Positions 11,656 through 23,425 of a stretch of DNA of 64,000 nt are shown piece after piece (position 1 is the stretch's first letter; each line of letters opens with the position of its first letter). The notes under the pieces were generated by a model. The model saw only the letters and a program-made list of their open reading frames with translations, was not told the DNA's origin and did no database searches. The stretch is from Blastomyces gilchristii SLH14081 (taxonomy: Eukaryota > Ascomycota > Eurotiomycetes > Onygenales > Ajellomycetaceae), in NCBI RefSeq assembly GCF_000003855.2, contig NW_003101671.1, positions 1,268,154 to 1,332,153 on the forward strand. Direction: 5' to 3'. The position numbers and the translations under genes were made by a program.

Positions 11656-13662
11656 TCACGCACTCGACCACCTTTCATCCCATGAGCGGCCCCTGCCCAC
11701 CACCATCGTTACCGGCGCATCCCTGACTCTGGTACACCTGCGAACAAGCCCCTTGATATACTCAATATTAACAGCATGGGCATTCGCCAGATGCAACACA
11801 AACTGGCCCTCATCCAGACAATCATGCCAACCCACACAATCACCGAAGCCATGGAAATCCCAGAGGTGGTGCATGCGCACGTCCCTGTCGAGATAATGGG
11901 TTCTGTCGAGCCTCTCCTCACAAGCATTGCACCAGTCCACAACCAGCTCCCCAGTTTCGTCTTCGTCCTCGTCGAAGAAATCTGCTAGGTTTGTATAATC
12001 GGTGATTTGGGGACAGGTGTAGGTGTTCCTGGGTTGGTGCCAGAGGTCGTAATGGTCGAGGCTGGGGTGCGGCACCTGGCAGTCTTTACAGGGCTTCGCT
12101 GTTGTTGCCCGCTGGTTGGGTGATGTTCCGATCTGATTTATGGAATCTTGCAGCGTGGGGCGCTGTAGCGTGAGTAGCGACGGCAAGTCCCAGTATGACG
12201 GGGCATCAACAGTTCCGGCTGAGCCTTTGCGCCATGGGAATGGCGATTTCATGGGATCCCACATTCGCATGGTCTGGCCGTTGCTGAAGTGCTCGGCAAG
12301 ATGGGCCTGTCGGTCTTCCCAGGAGCGCAGGAGTTCGTCACAAAAGCCGCAGGTCCAGAATATGTTCGCGGCTGCTTGCGGCTCGTTGCGTTGACTGGAG
12401 TAGATACTCCCTCCAGTGCTCTGTGCGCTAGGCTGGCTGTGGGACGAGGAGCTGGATGACTGAGGTTGTGATTTAGTTAGGAGTCTGCGAATACTCTTAC
12501 CTCTGCTCCACCGCGAGCCTGATGAGCTGATTTCATCGCGTCGTGCTTCTTTAAGTTTAGAAGGTCGACTGAAATTTTCGAGGTCCTCCAGGTGGAATCT
12601 TTGTTCATGTTTGAGCCAGTCTGTTTTATTCTGACATTCGAACAGGCAAAACGTGCAATGAAACTCTTTAACTGTAGTGAGGGGAGTTGTTGCCACTTTT
12701 AGAGGCAAGCGAGGCTTCTCGAAGGAAGAGCTGGCATTGGACAAAATCGATGTGGGCGGTTTTGAGGTGGAGCACTCGGTCTCTCTTGTGAGAGCTTTCG
12801 ACCTTATCGATGGGCTTTGATCACGGATCACTCTCCCTGTATGTGGCTCTTTTGTGGAATTTCTCCGGTTACTGCAATTTGAATCAACATGCTGGTCTCG
12901 AGGTATGTGTTCGTGGCCTGTTTCCCTTTTTTGCCGTCGCGGAAGATAATTCAGGGCTTGCTTGAGGGTTGTTGACCATGACGATGTTGAACGGTTTTCA
13001 GGGTTTTGAATTTTGTCCGTAGTTTGGGGTTGGGTGTGAGTGGATGAGTTATCGGAATTTCTCGAGGAGGTTTTGTTATGAGATGTGCGGAAATGACCCT
13101 TTAATCTGTTAAGTGTTCTGGACGCAGAATTGTGCGGCCGTTCCTCCCGGGGGGGTGGCTCAGGAGGAGGAGGGCTCTCAGGATTATCAGGAGATGGAGG
13201 ACGAGTTAGATTGCTTGGACCAATAGGGTAGTCATCGGGACAATCATTGGGGATCGCGGATGGGCTAGATGGGCGTCGTCCCGTTTCCGGCGGAGGTTGA
13301 CCGCATGGTTGCATTAAATTGTGATGATTTTCAATATGGCCTTGTAGTGTCACGGACGTGTGTGAGGTGCTGCTAGAAATATGGTTCCGGAAGTGATCCA
13401 AAGCTTGGATTTCAGAATCAGAGTGGACTGGGCTACCTAACGGTGAGTTGAATCCATCAAAGATGTGGGCTTGTTCAACTTACAGAATCTCCCGTTCTTG
13501 CACAGCCAGGGGTATATGCTTGGTGCTCTCCTGCGATTTTGGCTTCTCCTTCACGACCTGTGGTTCAGAATGTGTATCGTCTCTACCCCGGGCTGAAGAC
13601 AGCGAGCGAAAAGGTCGAGAGAAGTTTGGGATCTTCCCCAAAAACCCAAGCTGCGGCCACAT
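11656..13662 (-). CDS. Fungal C2H2-type zinc-finger protein, function unknown
   Basis: Two exons are read: 13662-13484 and 13432-11656, separated by a 51-bp intron with a consensus GTAAGT donor. They give 651 residues. The first 330 residues are low complexity (Ser, Thr, Pro, Arg, Asn rich), probably disordered. Three zinc-finger-like units follow. The first has FHCTFCLFEC with two later histidines, the second has WTCGFCDELL ending AHLAEHF, and the third spans CNACEERL to MHHLWDFHGF and a further HLANAHAV pair. This arrangement matches the many uncharacterised fungal C2H2 proteins of probable nuclear location; DNA binding is inference. The main frame opens with TTG at 13401, which is why an upstream coding exon is required. 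The acceptor at 13433 is chosen because the alternative at 13437 leads to an immediate stop. Confidence 0.75.
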
Positions 13663-16600
13663 TGTGAGGTTAGGCGCACATAAGGAGAGTAGGAAAGGAA
13701 TTTGAGCAGTAGAACATTATTACTCTCTTGGCAAGGAAAATAAAGAAAAAGCTCACCCGGCCATAGTCTTGTTGAGGTTGGATTTTGTATATTTTACCAG
13801 AGTCAAGCGATGTTTGACGAACCTCAACTGTAAGTGCATGCCAAAATGGTTCTGAAGCGAATGTCTAAACTTGGCTGTCTTGTTAGCTATTGAAAGTTGT
13901 TTCCCTCGAAACAACACACCGCAAACTGCCTGATATCAGTGAGGTTACGAACATCTTGTGGTTGCTCCTGGGCTATCCAAGCATCGTCACCAGGTGGTTG
14001 AGAGTCGTGGTCAAATGGCGAGGTCTCCTTGGGGTAGAAGCGGTCAGGCAACGCAGCACCATCGTCACCTAGAGCAGCGTGGTGCCCCTCGGAGGTGGAG
14101 TGCCACGAAACGGGCAACGGGTCGAGACGTGGCCCAGAGGTTCTTGTCGACATGAGTGCTTGACGTGTGTGTGAGGTGAAGATACCCTGACGCTGACGGC
14201 CGGCACTCCAAAATCATCGCATCGTTTACTCACACCATAGTGTTTTGGCGCAAAGTGGAGAAGAGCATGAAACAAGAGAAAGGGAGTTGTAGGCTTCCAA
14301 AAGCAAGTGGAAGCAAACCGAATATAAAATATAGCATTCAGAATTCGCCTGATGCCGCCGGTTTTGAATAAAGTGAATCGCAGCCACTCCGCGAGTGTAA
14401 CACGGAATTCGCCTCGTTTTGTGGCACATCTCACTGGCCCAAGAGCCAGCTGCAAGGAGAGCTCTTCCTGCAGTCAGAACACGTAGAGGTGCGTCAGAAA
14501 AGGCTATGCGCTGCAGACATCTTTGTGCAAGGCTCGCAGCCAGCAATGCTGCGTGTTGAAGCGCTATTGGTGATTGAACCTAACGGTCAGCAGGGTTTGT
14601 CAATCTGCTTCTGCTCCTCTCCGGCTTTAAGGATGGTAAAGGAAGGAATTTCCTTCACATGCAAGTAAGCCACGTCGAGGTAAACCGCCTTTGACATTTG
14701 GATGTAATTGGCGTTAAATAATTCCTTTGCCCAACCTCCGTTGTTGGTTATTATTAATTGAAACCAATCAATCGTCAACCCATACAGCATAGTGTCTCGG
14801 GAAACAAGAAGACGCGCTCATCTTCATCATCCTCTCCCATTCCTTTTTTTAATGTTATATATTCCGGCGGCTTTCATGTTCTGTTTTCCATTTAATTTGT
14901 GCCATAGTTCTGGTTTTCAACTGCTGGGCTGATGGTGATTATGTGTTGTTTGGTGCTGATTAGGCCCATTGGGGTGGCGGCCACTTAAAAATATTTAACT
15001 AGTTTTCAGCTCAGGCATCATTTTAAAATATGTCAACGACTTGCGACGTTTCTGTGACGTTAAGACGGGAATGAATAACTTCCATCCTATACTCGATCTT
15101 GGTTTTTTCAAACATTTGACTGGTTGAATCAGGGCCAGATAACTTGAGACTTACCTACATGTATTCATTGAAGAAGATTATCTAGGTTTGACAGTCTCTT
15201 TCGGGACTTCCCGAACCCTGATGAAAGGGCTGTGTTGGTTCATTTGGAGGAAATTATGACATGTACTGTACATGTTCACAAAGGGATAGAAGCTGCAGTT
15301 AAATAGTTCCGAATGTTCGACTGCAACCCCCAGACCAAATATCCTGTACAAAATCTTCGTCTTCATTCGAACATTCTAGAAAACTGGTAAGTCTCGATGA
15401 ATAGTTCCATGTTATCCACGCAGCGAATCCCATCGTCTCATTTCCAATGAACAATTTATCGACTCGTTACGGTCTTCCCATGGGCTTTTTGGTTGGTCTC
15501 CTCCGATCAGCCATCAAGAGCGATACTTCCAACGTCTCAACTCGTAATTTCCACCCTCTGGCCAATCAGCCCCGACATACGGACGGTATTCCAACAGCAG
15601 CTAGGTCCGCTTCAATCACTGTGAACCAGTCGCCTTTGCAGCGATATTCAACGTGTTTAAGCACACGGCATTCTGTTGCAATATCACGATTCACCACAAT
15701 CGACCATAAGAGAACAACAGTTACCGCCGCCCTCTTCTGGTGTTGACTGAGTTTCTAACCCAAGTGCTATTAGGTCGAAGTGTTGGACCCAGTGGCCGCT
15801 ATTTGACATAACTACCGACAGGCCCAAGCAAGACTCGGTGAGCCATAAAAGTCACCGTTACTCCTAAACCCGACAAGTTTCAGCTAGCTTCAACCAGCAG
15901 TCTTGACGCCGAGTCGATTTTCAGTGACGCTTTCATAAGATCGGGAGCTGATGGCATATAAATAACCGCCTGTTACCATATGTGGCTGCTGGATAGTTAA
16001 CGTCGTCTGAGACAGCCGATCTGCTGTAAAGTAGGTCCCCTCTTCACAACCTCTGTCCAAACACGCCTGGTTAGGACACCGATGGTGTAAACTAGTCTTC
16101 GAGTAGCAGGCATGAATTGGAGTGTGTGGGGTTAGTTGGTGAAGGATTTTCCATTTAACCTGCCAGGGATCGTGGTGACGTATGAGTGCAACCCCAAAAC
16201 GTGAACTCAACAACTCGAAAGTGTGATTCACGAGTAGAGACTTTGCAAGCGGTTTTTTACCCCGTTGAGCTGGAGATTTTTATTTAGTTTGTCTCGACAA
16301 TTTCTTGAACTCCCGTCCCCCAATCTGTTAATCGGGGCTCTGAGGAGGTTTCTCAAGCTGTACGGAGCACGTCACTTTGTTAATCAATACCATGGATGAA
16401 TGAGCCTATATATTCCTGTGCATCTGGGGATTGTTTGGTCACTACAGCTCTGGGTTGATGGTGAGGGAGCTCAGCACATGAACATATTTGTTGATCAGTC
16501 AATAGAACAAGCAGGTATTTATACGCCGTGTACGGAGGAATTCAATTCAAATGATCCAGACGCCAATAGTCTTCCATCATTCAGGAGGCAAAACCTCGTC

Positions 16601-17192
16601 GACACGAAGACATAATATTTAATCGCATTGCTTTATTCCAGAAAAAACACTACGCAGTGCAGTGGTGAGTGTATATGATTAGTCAGCAAACTCTAATTGG
16701 TTGGTGTAAACAACATCGTCCGTTTTGGCCTCGAGTACTCTGTAGACATGACATGCTATTGACATAGATGGGATCATGAAGACTTTTCATCCGCAAAATA
16801 TGTAAGGGATAGCCGTCCTCGTGCCGCAGAATTACCTGTGTTTGTACGATGACGTTCTTTGAGATTTATGGAGGCAAATTTAGCGCGCTTGGGGTCTTGG
16901 TAGTGTCGGGGATGTTGTTGCCGATACGAGGGCTGCCACTAAAATATGCTAAAATATGCGCTTGAAGAAGATCTTGGGGCGGGCAAGGCAGCACTGTTCT
17001 TGACGAATCTGTTGGAAGTTGGAAGCCAGGTCCTGCGAAACATACCATCCTTATAAGTGCGATGAGAGCTTGGATAAGCAACCTTTCTCGCACTCAAATC
17101 TTGCCTGCTCAGGCATCTCAGCTTCATCTGCTCGCTGATTACTTTTCCCCCCGCGCACAAGTTGGTGCCAACGCTGGACTCAACATCGTGGC
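13663..17192. other. Long intergenic region with no supported gene
   Basis: About 3.5 kb separates the zinc-finger gene from the transcription-factor gene; these are divergent, so it contains both promoters. Open frames up to 128 codons occur (for example minus 13887-14153 and 14069-14455, plus 15447-15746), but none shows a domain, a consistent codon pattern or intron signals I could join. Long upstream regions are usual for fungal transcription factors. A non-coding transcript or a very small gene cannot be excluded. Confidence 0.5.
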
Positions 17193-20100
17193 ATGATGGA
17201 GGGCGCCAATCCACATTCCACTGAAGTGCTCGATGCTCGATTAGGACAACCATCGCAGACCCTGTCCTCTGGCCGAGATAGCGCGATTCATCAATCGGGA
17301 TCACAGATGGGAAACGATAGCAACCCGGAGCCACGAACCAATGGCACAAACCAAACTTCTTATGTACCTCGCCCCAAACGGATAGCCTGTGTTATATGTC
17401 GGAAAAGAAAGCTGCGATGTGATGGAAACAAACCGAGCTGTGGTACATGTTCCCGCTTGGGGCATGATTGTTCCTACGATGAAGTGAGAAAAAAGAGCGG
17501 TCCAAAGAGGGGATATGTGAAGCAGTTAGAAGCAAGATTAGGTATAACCATATTACGGAGCTCATGCGTCCACTGGATTTGTATCCAGATAACTGTAGAG
17601 CATTGCTGATGGATTGTTTCCTTCCTACTTCTAGCCCAAGTCGAGACTTTACTCAAATCTCAAGACTCCGGGGATGTCTTGCGGAAGTCGCCCGCACCCA
17701 CAGACAGCACACCTCAACCTCCTACATCTACCGGTTTTCCTAATGACGCGCCTTATACGTTCGCATGCCCGAACACAACAGGGAATGCGCATCCAGTTTC
17801 CCTTGACCTGCTTGGTGACCTAAATTCCACTCAGATCAACCTCCCGGACAGTAACATCACTTCTGGGGGTGACTTTTCATGGGAGATGATTGGTCTGGGT
17901 TTGGAAGAACCCCTTCCGGCACAGGATGTTATTGATGAGCTGTACGTGTAATTCTTAGCTTCTCAGCGTAACATACGACATAAGATATGACCTAACGGAT
18001 GGTGTCTAGAAATGAGATATATTTCCAGAAAATTCACCCATCAATGCCAATCTTACACCAACCGCGATACTATGCTGCAATGAATCTTGCGCCTAACATG
18101 CGGCCCCCTGTATGTTTACGATATATAATGTGGGCTTTGGCTAGTTCTGTTACGAATAAGTATCGAACATTGCATCCGCATTTCTATCAACGTGCACGAA
18201 AATATGCAGAGTTGGACCAGATGAGAGGCCTTGGCGAGTCCATGGCCACCGTTACTCACGCCCAAACTTGGATTTTAATGTCTTCTTATGAGTTCAGGAT
18301 GATGTTCTTTCCTCGCGCATGGATGAGCACAGGCCTTGCGATGAGATTGGCTCTGATGCTAGGATTACATCGTCTAGATGGTAGTGGTCCTGCGGTAAAG
18401 ATGTGCATTGCGCCTTCTCGAGACTGGACTGAGCAGGAAGAACGGAGAAGGACCTTTTGGGTAGCCTTTTGCCAAGATAGGTATGCCAGCGTGGGCACGG
18501 GATGGCCCATGATGGTGGACGAGCGAGATGTAAGGGATACCTACCTGCCCCGTCTTGGCCTCTGCGAAAGAAACGCCTTTCTAACCAGTGAGCACGCTAG
18601 ATTTTAACCAATCTTCCTGCGTCTGATGAAGCATTTGTCAACTCTACAATGCAACGAACTTACACCTTGTCGAGTGTTATGGCTGGCGAAAATATTTCAA
18701 CGCTGTCAGCTCTTGCGGGTCTCGTATTAATCGCTTGCATTTTTGGCCGCAATCTCCATCATCTACACCGGGTAGCACTAGATGATAATGCTCGCGATTT
18801 GAATGGCGGATTTTGGAAAAGGCATCGCGCCTTGGATAACATCATCCTCAACACATCTCTTGCGTTACCTAGCCATCTACGATTACCAGAAGGTATCAAT
18901 GATTCGAGCGTCCTTTTCCTCAATCTTTGCATCCATTCTTCAACCATCTGCCTGCATCAAGCGGCTATATTCAAAGCGGAGAAAAATGACATGCCTAGCC
19001 AAATCGCAGCAGAGGGTAAGCGGCGAAGCATAGTTGCTGCGGATCAGATAACAAGTATCATGAAAATGGCCAGCCATACTGATTTGACCCTAGTGAGTTC
19101 CTCGGCTGGCATTTTTTTTCACATGTCTGTGTTAACCCGTTTTAGATGAATCCTTTCGTTGCGTTCTGTGTATATGTCTCGTGCCGAGTATTCTTGCAGT
19201 ATCTGAAGTGTCGACCAGACGATGGATCAGTTCATTCATCTCTTCAATTCTTACTGGCTGCTATGAATGTCCTCAAGCATAAAAACCCTCTCACAGAATC
19301 ATTTCTTATGCAGCTCGATGCAGACCTTGAAGGGACCGGTCTTGGCAGTAAAGTTGACACATCAAAGTTTTCTTTCGGTACACGGTATGGCGAGGTAAGT
19401 CCGGTCTGTGCTAGCGAACTATTCTGGCGATCCGAAATCCCCCCCTTCATCCGCCCGGCAAAAGATGTAATTGCGCACTTAGTACCTAACCATTCACCAC
19501 TTCAGAACTCTTCACAGACGAACGACTATTGCCCGTCCTTGAAATCATTCTTTCAGGACAATACCCACCAGCCGCCGGACAGCATTCCTGGGTCGTCGTC
19601 ATATGAACAGACTACGATCCCTCCAGCTTTGTCCTCACTGCCGAATCGGTCCAAACCCTCAGTTGGATCGGCGTCAACTAGCGGGAATGATAACCACGCC
19701 CACGTAGCGGACATCGGACAGTTTACGCTTCCCACGGATACAAACTTCATAAAATCGATGGTTATGGAAATGGACTTGTCGGAGGCAAGCACCACAAGTG
19801 ATCGCCAGTACCTGTCCTCTGATCATCCGACCCCAGGCACAAATCCATCATCGAGCAGTTCAATTTCACCCCGTACAATAGATCAACCATCCCCCCCCGT
19901 TCAACAACACCACCGTCAACAAGCCCAGGGATCAAATCCCAATATATATGTCACCGACCTCCCTACTTCCCAATTTGAACCCAACCTTGACAACAACACT
20001 CAAACTACTTACGCAAACTACTTTACGCCTGGTAATCCACCACAAACCACCCCTGGATTTGGAAACCTATTCGCATTTCCCGTTGGGTGGAACCCTCCTC

Positions 20101-20225
20101 GTACCCAACCAAGGGAACCATCCTCAACAACTACTTCAGCAGGGCTCGTTGACCAAATACCAAACCTCGACAATATCACCTGGCCAGGCGGCGTAGATAC
20201 ACTCGCATGGGAGAATTTTCAGTAG
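17193..20225 (+). CDS. Zn(II)2Cys6 fungal transcription factor
   Basis: Five exons, 17193-17541, 17635-17941, 18010-18587, 18632-19092 and 19146-20225, join in frame to 924 residues. The zinc cluster has the exact spacing CX2CX6CX6CX2CX6C at residues 66-93, followed by a basic linker (KKSGPKRGYVKQLEARL) and a leucine-rich dimerisation segment. The block QKIHPSMPILHQPRYYAAM begins the fungal-specific 'middle homology' regulatory domain, which continues through exons 3 to 5. The last 250 residues are Pro, Ser, Thr, Asn and Gln rich, suited to an activation domain. The target pathway cannot be told from sequence, so I give no symbol. Introns 2 and 3 are short (68 and 44 bp); the 44-bp one uses an AAG acceptor because the earlier TAG leads to a stop. 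Confidence 0.88.
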
Positions 20226-21181
20226 CCAATTCACTGGAGCATCTTGACCATTTTGTGTTTTTTTCGCTTCCATTTACTTCCAAATCCTCTTCTTTATTTT
20301 TTTTATTTTTGAAAGAAGAACAGACACTGCCCCTTTCTGCTGACAACTGTTGTATAATACTAACCCTATAATTTCGACCCATTTGACTTTCAATGGTCTA
20401 CTCGCTTTTTATCACACCAAACTTTCACTTGTTATATCAATTTATATGGATGCCAGGACAAGAATTGGAAAAGAAGTATGAGCTTGGAATCATATTTTCA
20501 TCTTGGAGATTTGGGAGGACTCTTTGAGACGGAAAGGTGTAGGAATTTACGGCATTCTCGTTTTTTTTTCCTTTTTTTTCTTTTTTTTTTTTTTGCCTTC
20601 TCTTTGGCTGGGCTTTGTTTATTACTTCTATAGTGGCCTTAATGAAATAAGTGACGAATTACGATGTCGGTTCCGGAGAAATTGGTCATCTCTATCAACT
20701 CCTAAGCTCGTCTGTTCCCGTGTTTGCTGGTTTTGTAAACTGACGGCAGGTTGGATCCTCCAATTGTTCATATGGGAAAGTAGGATCGTAAAACGCATTC
20801 CGTGACTATTGTTTTCTCATAATTTTATTTAGCTATGACTCTTTGATATTTTTCGGGGGGGATGGCTTGTCTACTCAGGCATTACTTTACGATGTGAAGT
20901 CATAATAACCTTTTAACGCTCAGAATTCAGAACAGGAAGTTTCAAATGTAAATTCTCTCCAAAGCCATGCAAAGATGCAAAGGCCACAAGGTCTTTCAAC
21001 TGAAATCTATTTAGATTCGTCCATTTGGATTGGGGAGGACGTTTCAAACGCAAGTTGCAACTTATCTGGTCCGATGCCTTTACTGTTTCTTTCCTTCCTG
21101 TTCTACTAGAGTACATGTTGAGGGACTGACCGCCCCACTAACATGCTGCTCTAAGTCTCCTATCTGTCGACACCAGGAACG
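20226..21181. other. Convergent intergenic region
   Basis: About 960 bases lie between the stops of the transcription factor and TEX1. A T-rich run near 20,560-20,595 is the only notable feature. The 100-codon plus-strand frame at 20,503-20,805 runs through that poly-T tract and has no coding character. Confidence 0.5.
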
Positions 21182-22517
21182 TCAAAAGGGTCCGCTACTC
21201 CCAGCCCCAACAATCCTTAGTCCACCACCACTACTGCTCCCCATCCCATCAGCAGTGACAGAATAAGCAAGCCAGTATCGAGATGGGTGCCAAGCGACAG
21301 CCGGCACGCCCACAGAAGTTCCAGGGCCGCTTCCGATTCCAGCCATCCCGTTGGCTGCGGAGCTCATTCCTCCTGTAGGAATGGTACATACGCTTTCTCC
21401 TGTTTCAGCGTGGAAAATCTCAAGCCCGGAACCGCCACAACCGGGTTCGTCGCAAGCCCCCACGATAAACCGACCGTCCCAACTCCAGCTGACGCCCCGC
21501 ACGGCGCCGCCGTTGGCACTTGATACGGTGCGTTTGCAGATCCAATCTGTAGTGTCCCAGAGGGATATTAGAGCATCGCTTCCGCCAACGGCTAGGTAGC
21601 GGGACGTCGGACTGAGCGCAATTGAAAGGCATGCCGAGGTGTGGGCATGGATTGTGTGGAGTGGGTTGAACGACGGATATGAGACGACTTTTACGGTGCC
21701 GTCGCCAGTTGTGAGAAAGAGGTCTAGATCGGAAGTATTAAAAGAGTGTGAAAATGTGGTGGCGTTGGTTTGGATAGCTTGTGGGTGTGGGCCGAGGGCT
21801 TTGAAGGTGTTCGCCGGGGCGGTGGTTCCAGCAGGTATTTGGAGGGTGGGAGTAGATGGAGATTCGACTGAAATGGGTATTAGGGTGTCATCCTTCAAGT
21901 AAAATAAAGACATATAAGCTAATTGGACGTGATCAACCGCTCCCTTTACGTCCCCATTGATGCTGAGTAAGTGAGGGAAGGACGTCAAGATGGTGACCTT
22001 CGGAACGAACCTTCCTACCGACGAGTATTACGCTCCCATCAGCAGCCCATGTCATCGTAAATGCCTCGCCTCCTACATCAACGCGGCTGATACACGTTTT
22101 GGACCGCACATCCCAGAATCGGACCGTCCCATCACTCGAGCAGCTTGCCAATTCCGATTCTTTGACGGGGTTAAAGGCAACTTTTTCTATACCAGAGGAA
22201 TGTCCACGTAATTCCGTCGAGTATTTTACATGTGTGCGCTCGGGGTTCCAGATGCGGAGGGTGCGATCCACGGAGCCGGTTGCGATCAAGCTGCCTGTCG
22301 GATTCCATGCAAGGGTGCGAATGCTAAATGCAGGCGTAAAGTCAGCTTATCAATTGTAAAGAGCAGACACCAAAAGAAAGGGAAGTATTAATGATCCATA
22401 CGTATGAGAGCCTGGACCCCGTGCCGCGGGATCATAATAGCTCTGAACTTTCAAACTGCCAAACCATTGGCCAAAGCGGTCCTTTGGGACCATCCGTCGA
22501 GATGGCGCTGGAGGCAT
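21182..22517 (-). CDS. TEX1: THO/TREX complex subunit TEX1 (THOC3), WD40 protein
   Basis: TEX1/THOC3 is the beta-propeller subunit of the THO complex, which couples transcription elongation to mRNA export. Three exons, 22517-22402, 22323-22011 and 21892-21182, join in frame to 379 residues, close to human THOC3. WD40 blocks run in the THOC3 order: SHTIRTLAWNP, SVDRTLRIWNP, ELRGHSSGIEKVAFNP, SSDGTVRFWDVRSKTC, then the hallmark SYPSFNPLHTIHAHTSACL and GGSDALISLWDTTDWIC. The closing block VPAVAWHPSRYWLAYS matches the last repeat. The intron between VGRK and DDTLIP has a weak GTTCGT donor but restores the conserved joint. A glycine- and serine-rich insertion sits before the last repeat. It is divergent from the RNase P subunit gene. 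Confidence 0.87.
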
Positions 22518-23425
22518 GATGGTAGGTGGCCGAAGCCCATGCCCTTTGAGACAATAAAGTGGACAAAAATTGCGTTAGTTTCGCAAGTTTCCTTATGAAA
22601 TGCTCATGGTTACAAAAAATGCCGCAGGGCGTTATCTCGTTTGGCATCAGGGTTTAGTGATTCTGCATCGTTCAAGGTCGCGAAGTAGTTGCGAGTTTCT
22701 GCGGGTATTGTCGCTAGAGTCTGCCCGAATCCGGCTGGCTTGGCCCTGGCGCTTGCGCTTATCGCTTGTTGGGCTGGTCCAAATTCGGGATGGAGTTAAC
22801 GAGCACAAACGAAGGAAATGATGAAGTATTATCCAACTCCATCAGCTGGTCAGATATGTCCGTACCCTGGTAGGTGACACGTTTAATGCTTCATCGTTCT
22901 TTGGAGTCTTTTTAGCGAAGCAGAGCGACTCACATTCCTCTGGTAGAACCTATTGCATCATATGCACAATTGATGTCTTGATGTTTGACCAATAGCGGTT
23001 TGCAAAGCAGGCACCATTTTAATTTATCTAGACCTGGTAAAGACTGAATGCATAATGCATATCAAAGAATGAAGTAGAAAGGTTTTGAAATCGGGGGTCA
23101 GCTTTGAAACCAGCCGAATGGTGGAGAGTACGCTTGAAACAACTTAAGCTGAATATGTAAAACTGGCCCGGATTTGTATTGGAAAGGATTATACTATATC
23201 TTCGATTTATGTGTACGGAGTACTCCGTATAGAAGAAGAAAATGAAAATTAAGAAGTGGAGGTGCTGGTGTAACTATGGAATGAGAGCGAGCGGCATTGT
23301 GGAGTTTTAAATTTAAGCTTATTCTTCGCCAAGCTAATTTTGACCTCATCTTCTGAAACCAATCCTAAGCTCGCAATAACACATTTCAAAGCCCTGACAG
23401 TTGACGAAAATACAAAGGCAACAGG
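22518..23425. promoter_or_regulatory. Divergent promoter region, TEX1 / RPP40
   Basis: The 908-bp interval between two divergent start codons must hold both promoters. It contains a perfect 16-bp palindrome (listed separately). No coding region is supported here; the frames at 22,404-22,821 are antisense to or upstream of TEX1 exon 1. Confidence 0.55.
23214..23229. promoter_or_regulatory. Perfect 16-bp palindrome TACGGAGTACTCCGTA
   Basis: The sequence is exactly its own reverse complement. It lies about 200 bp upstream of the RPP40 start and about 700 bp upstream of the TEX1 start. A related imperfect version is present near 34,736-34,757. The symmetry suggests a dimeric protein site or a small mobile-element footprint; neither is shown. 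Confidence 0.6.

Noticed and set aside
13887..14455. Two overlapping minus-strand frames (88 and 128 codons) upstream of the zinc-finger gene
   Set aside because: They could be 5' exons, but no in-phase splice path to 13,662 was found and the sequences show no conserved features.
15447..15746. 99-codon plus-strand frame
   Set aside because: Starts with ATG but lacks any recognisable motif, signal peptide or neighbouring exon; treated as chance.
18588..18631. Frameshift in the transcription factor gene between exons 3 and 4
   Set aside because: A 44-bp intron with GTGAGC donor and AAG acceptor restores the frame, so no mutation needs to be assumed.
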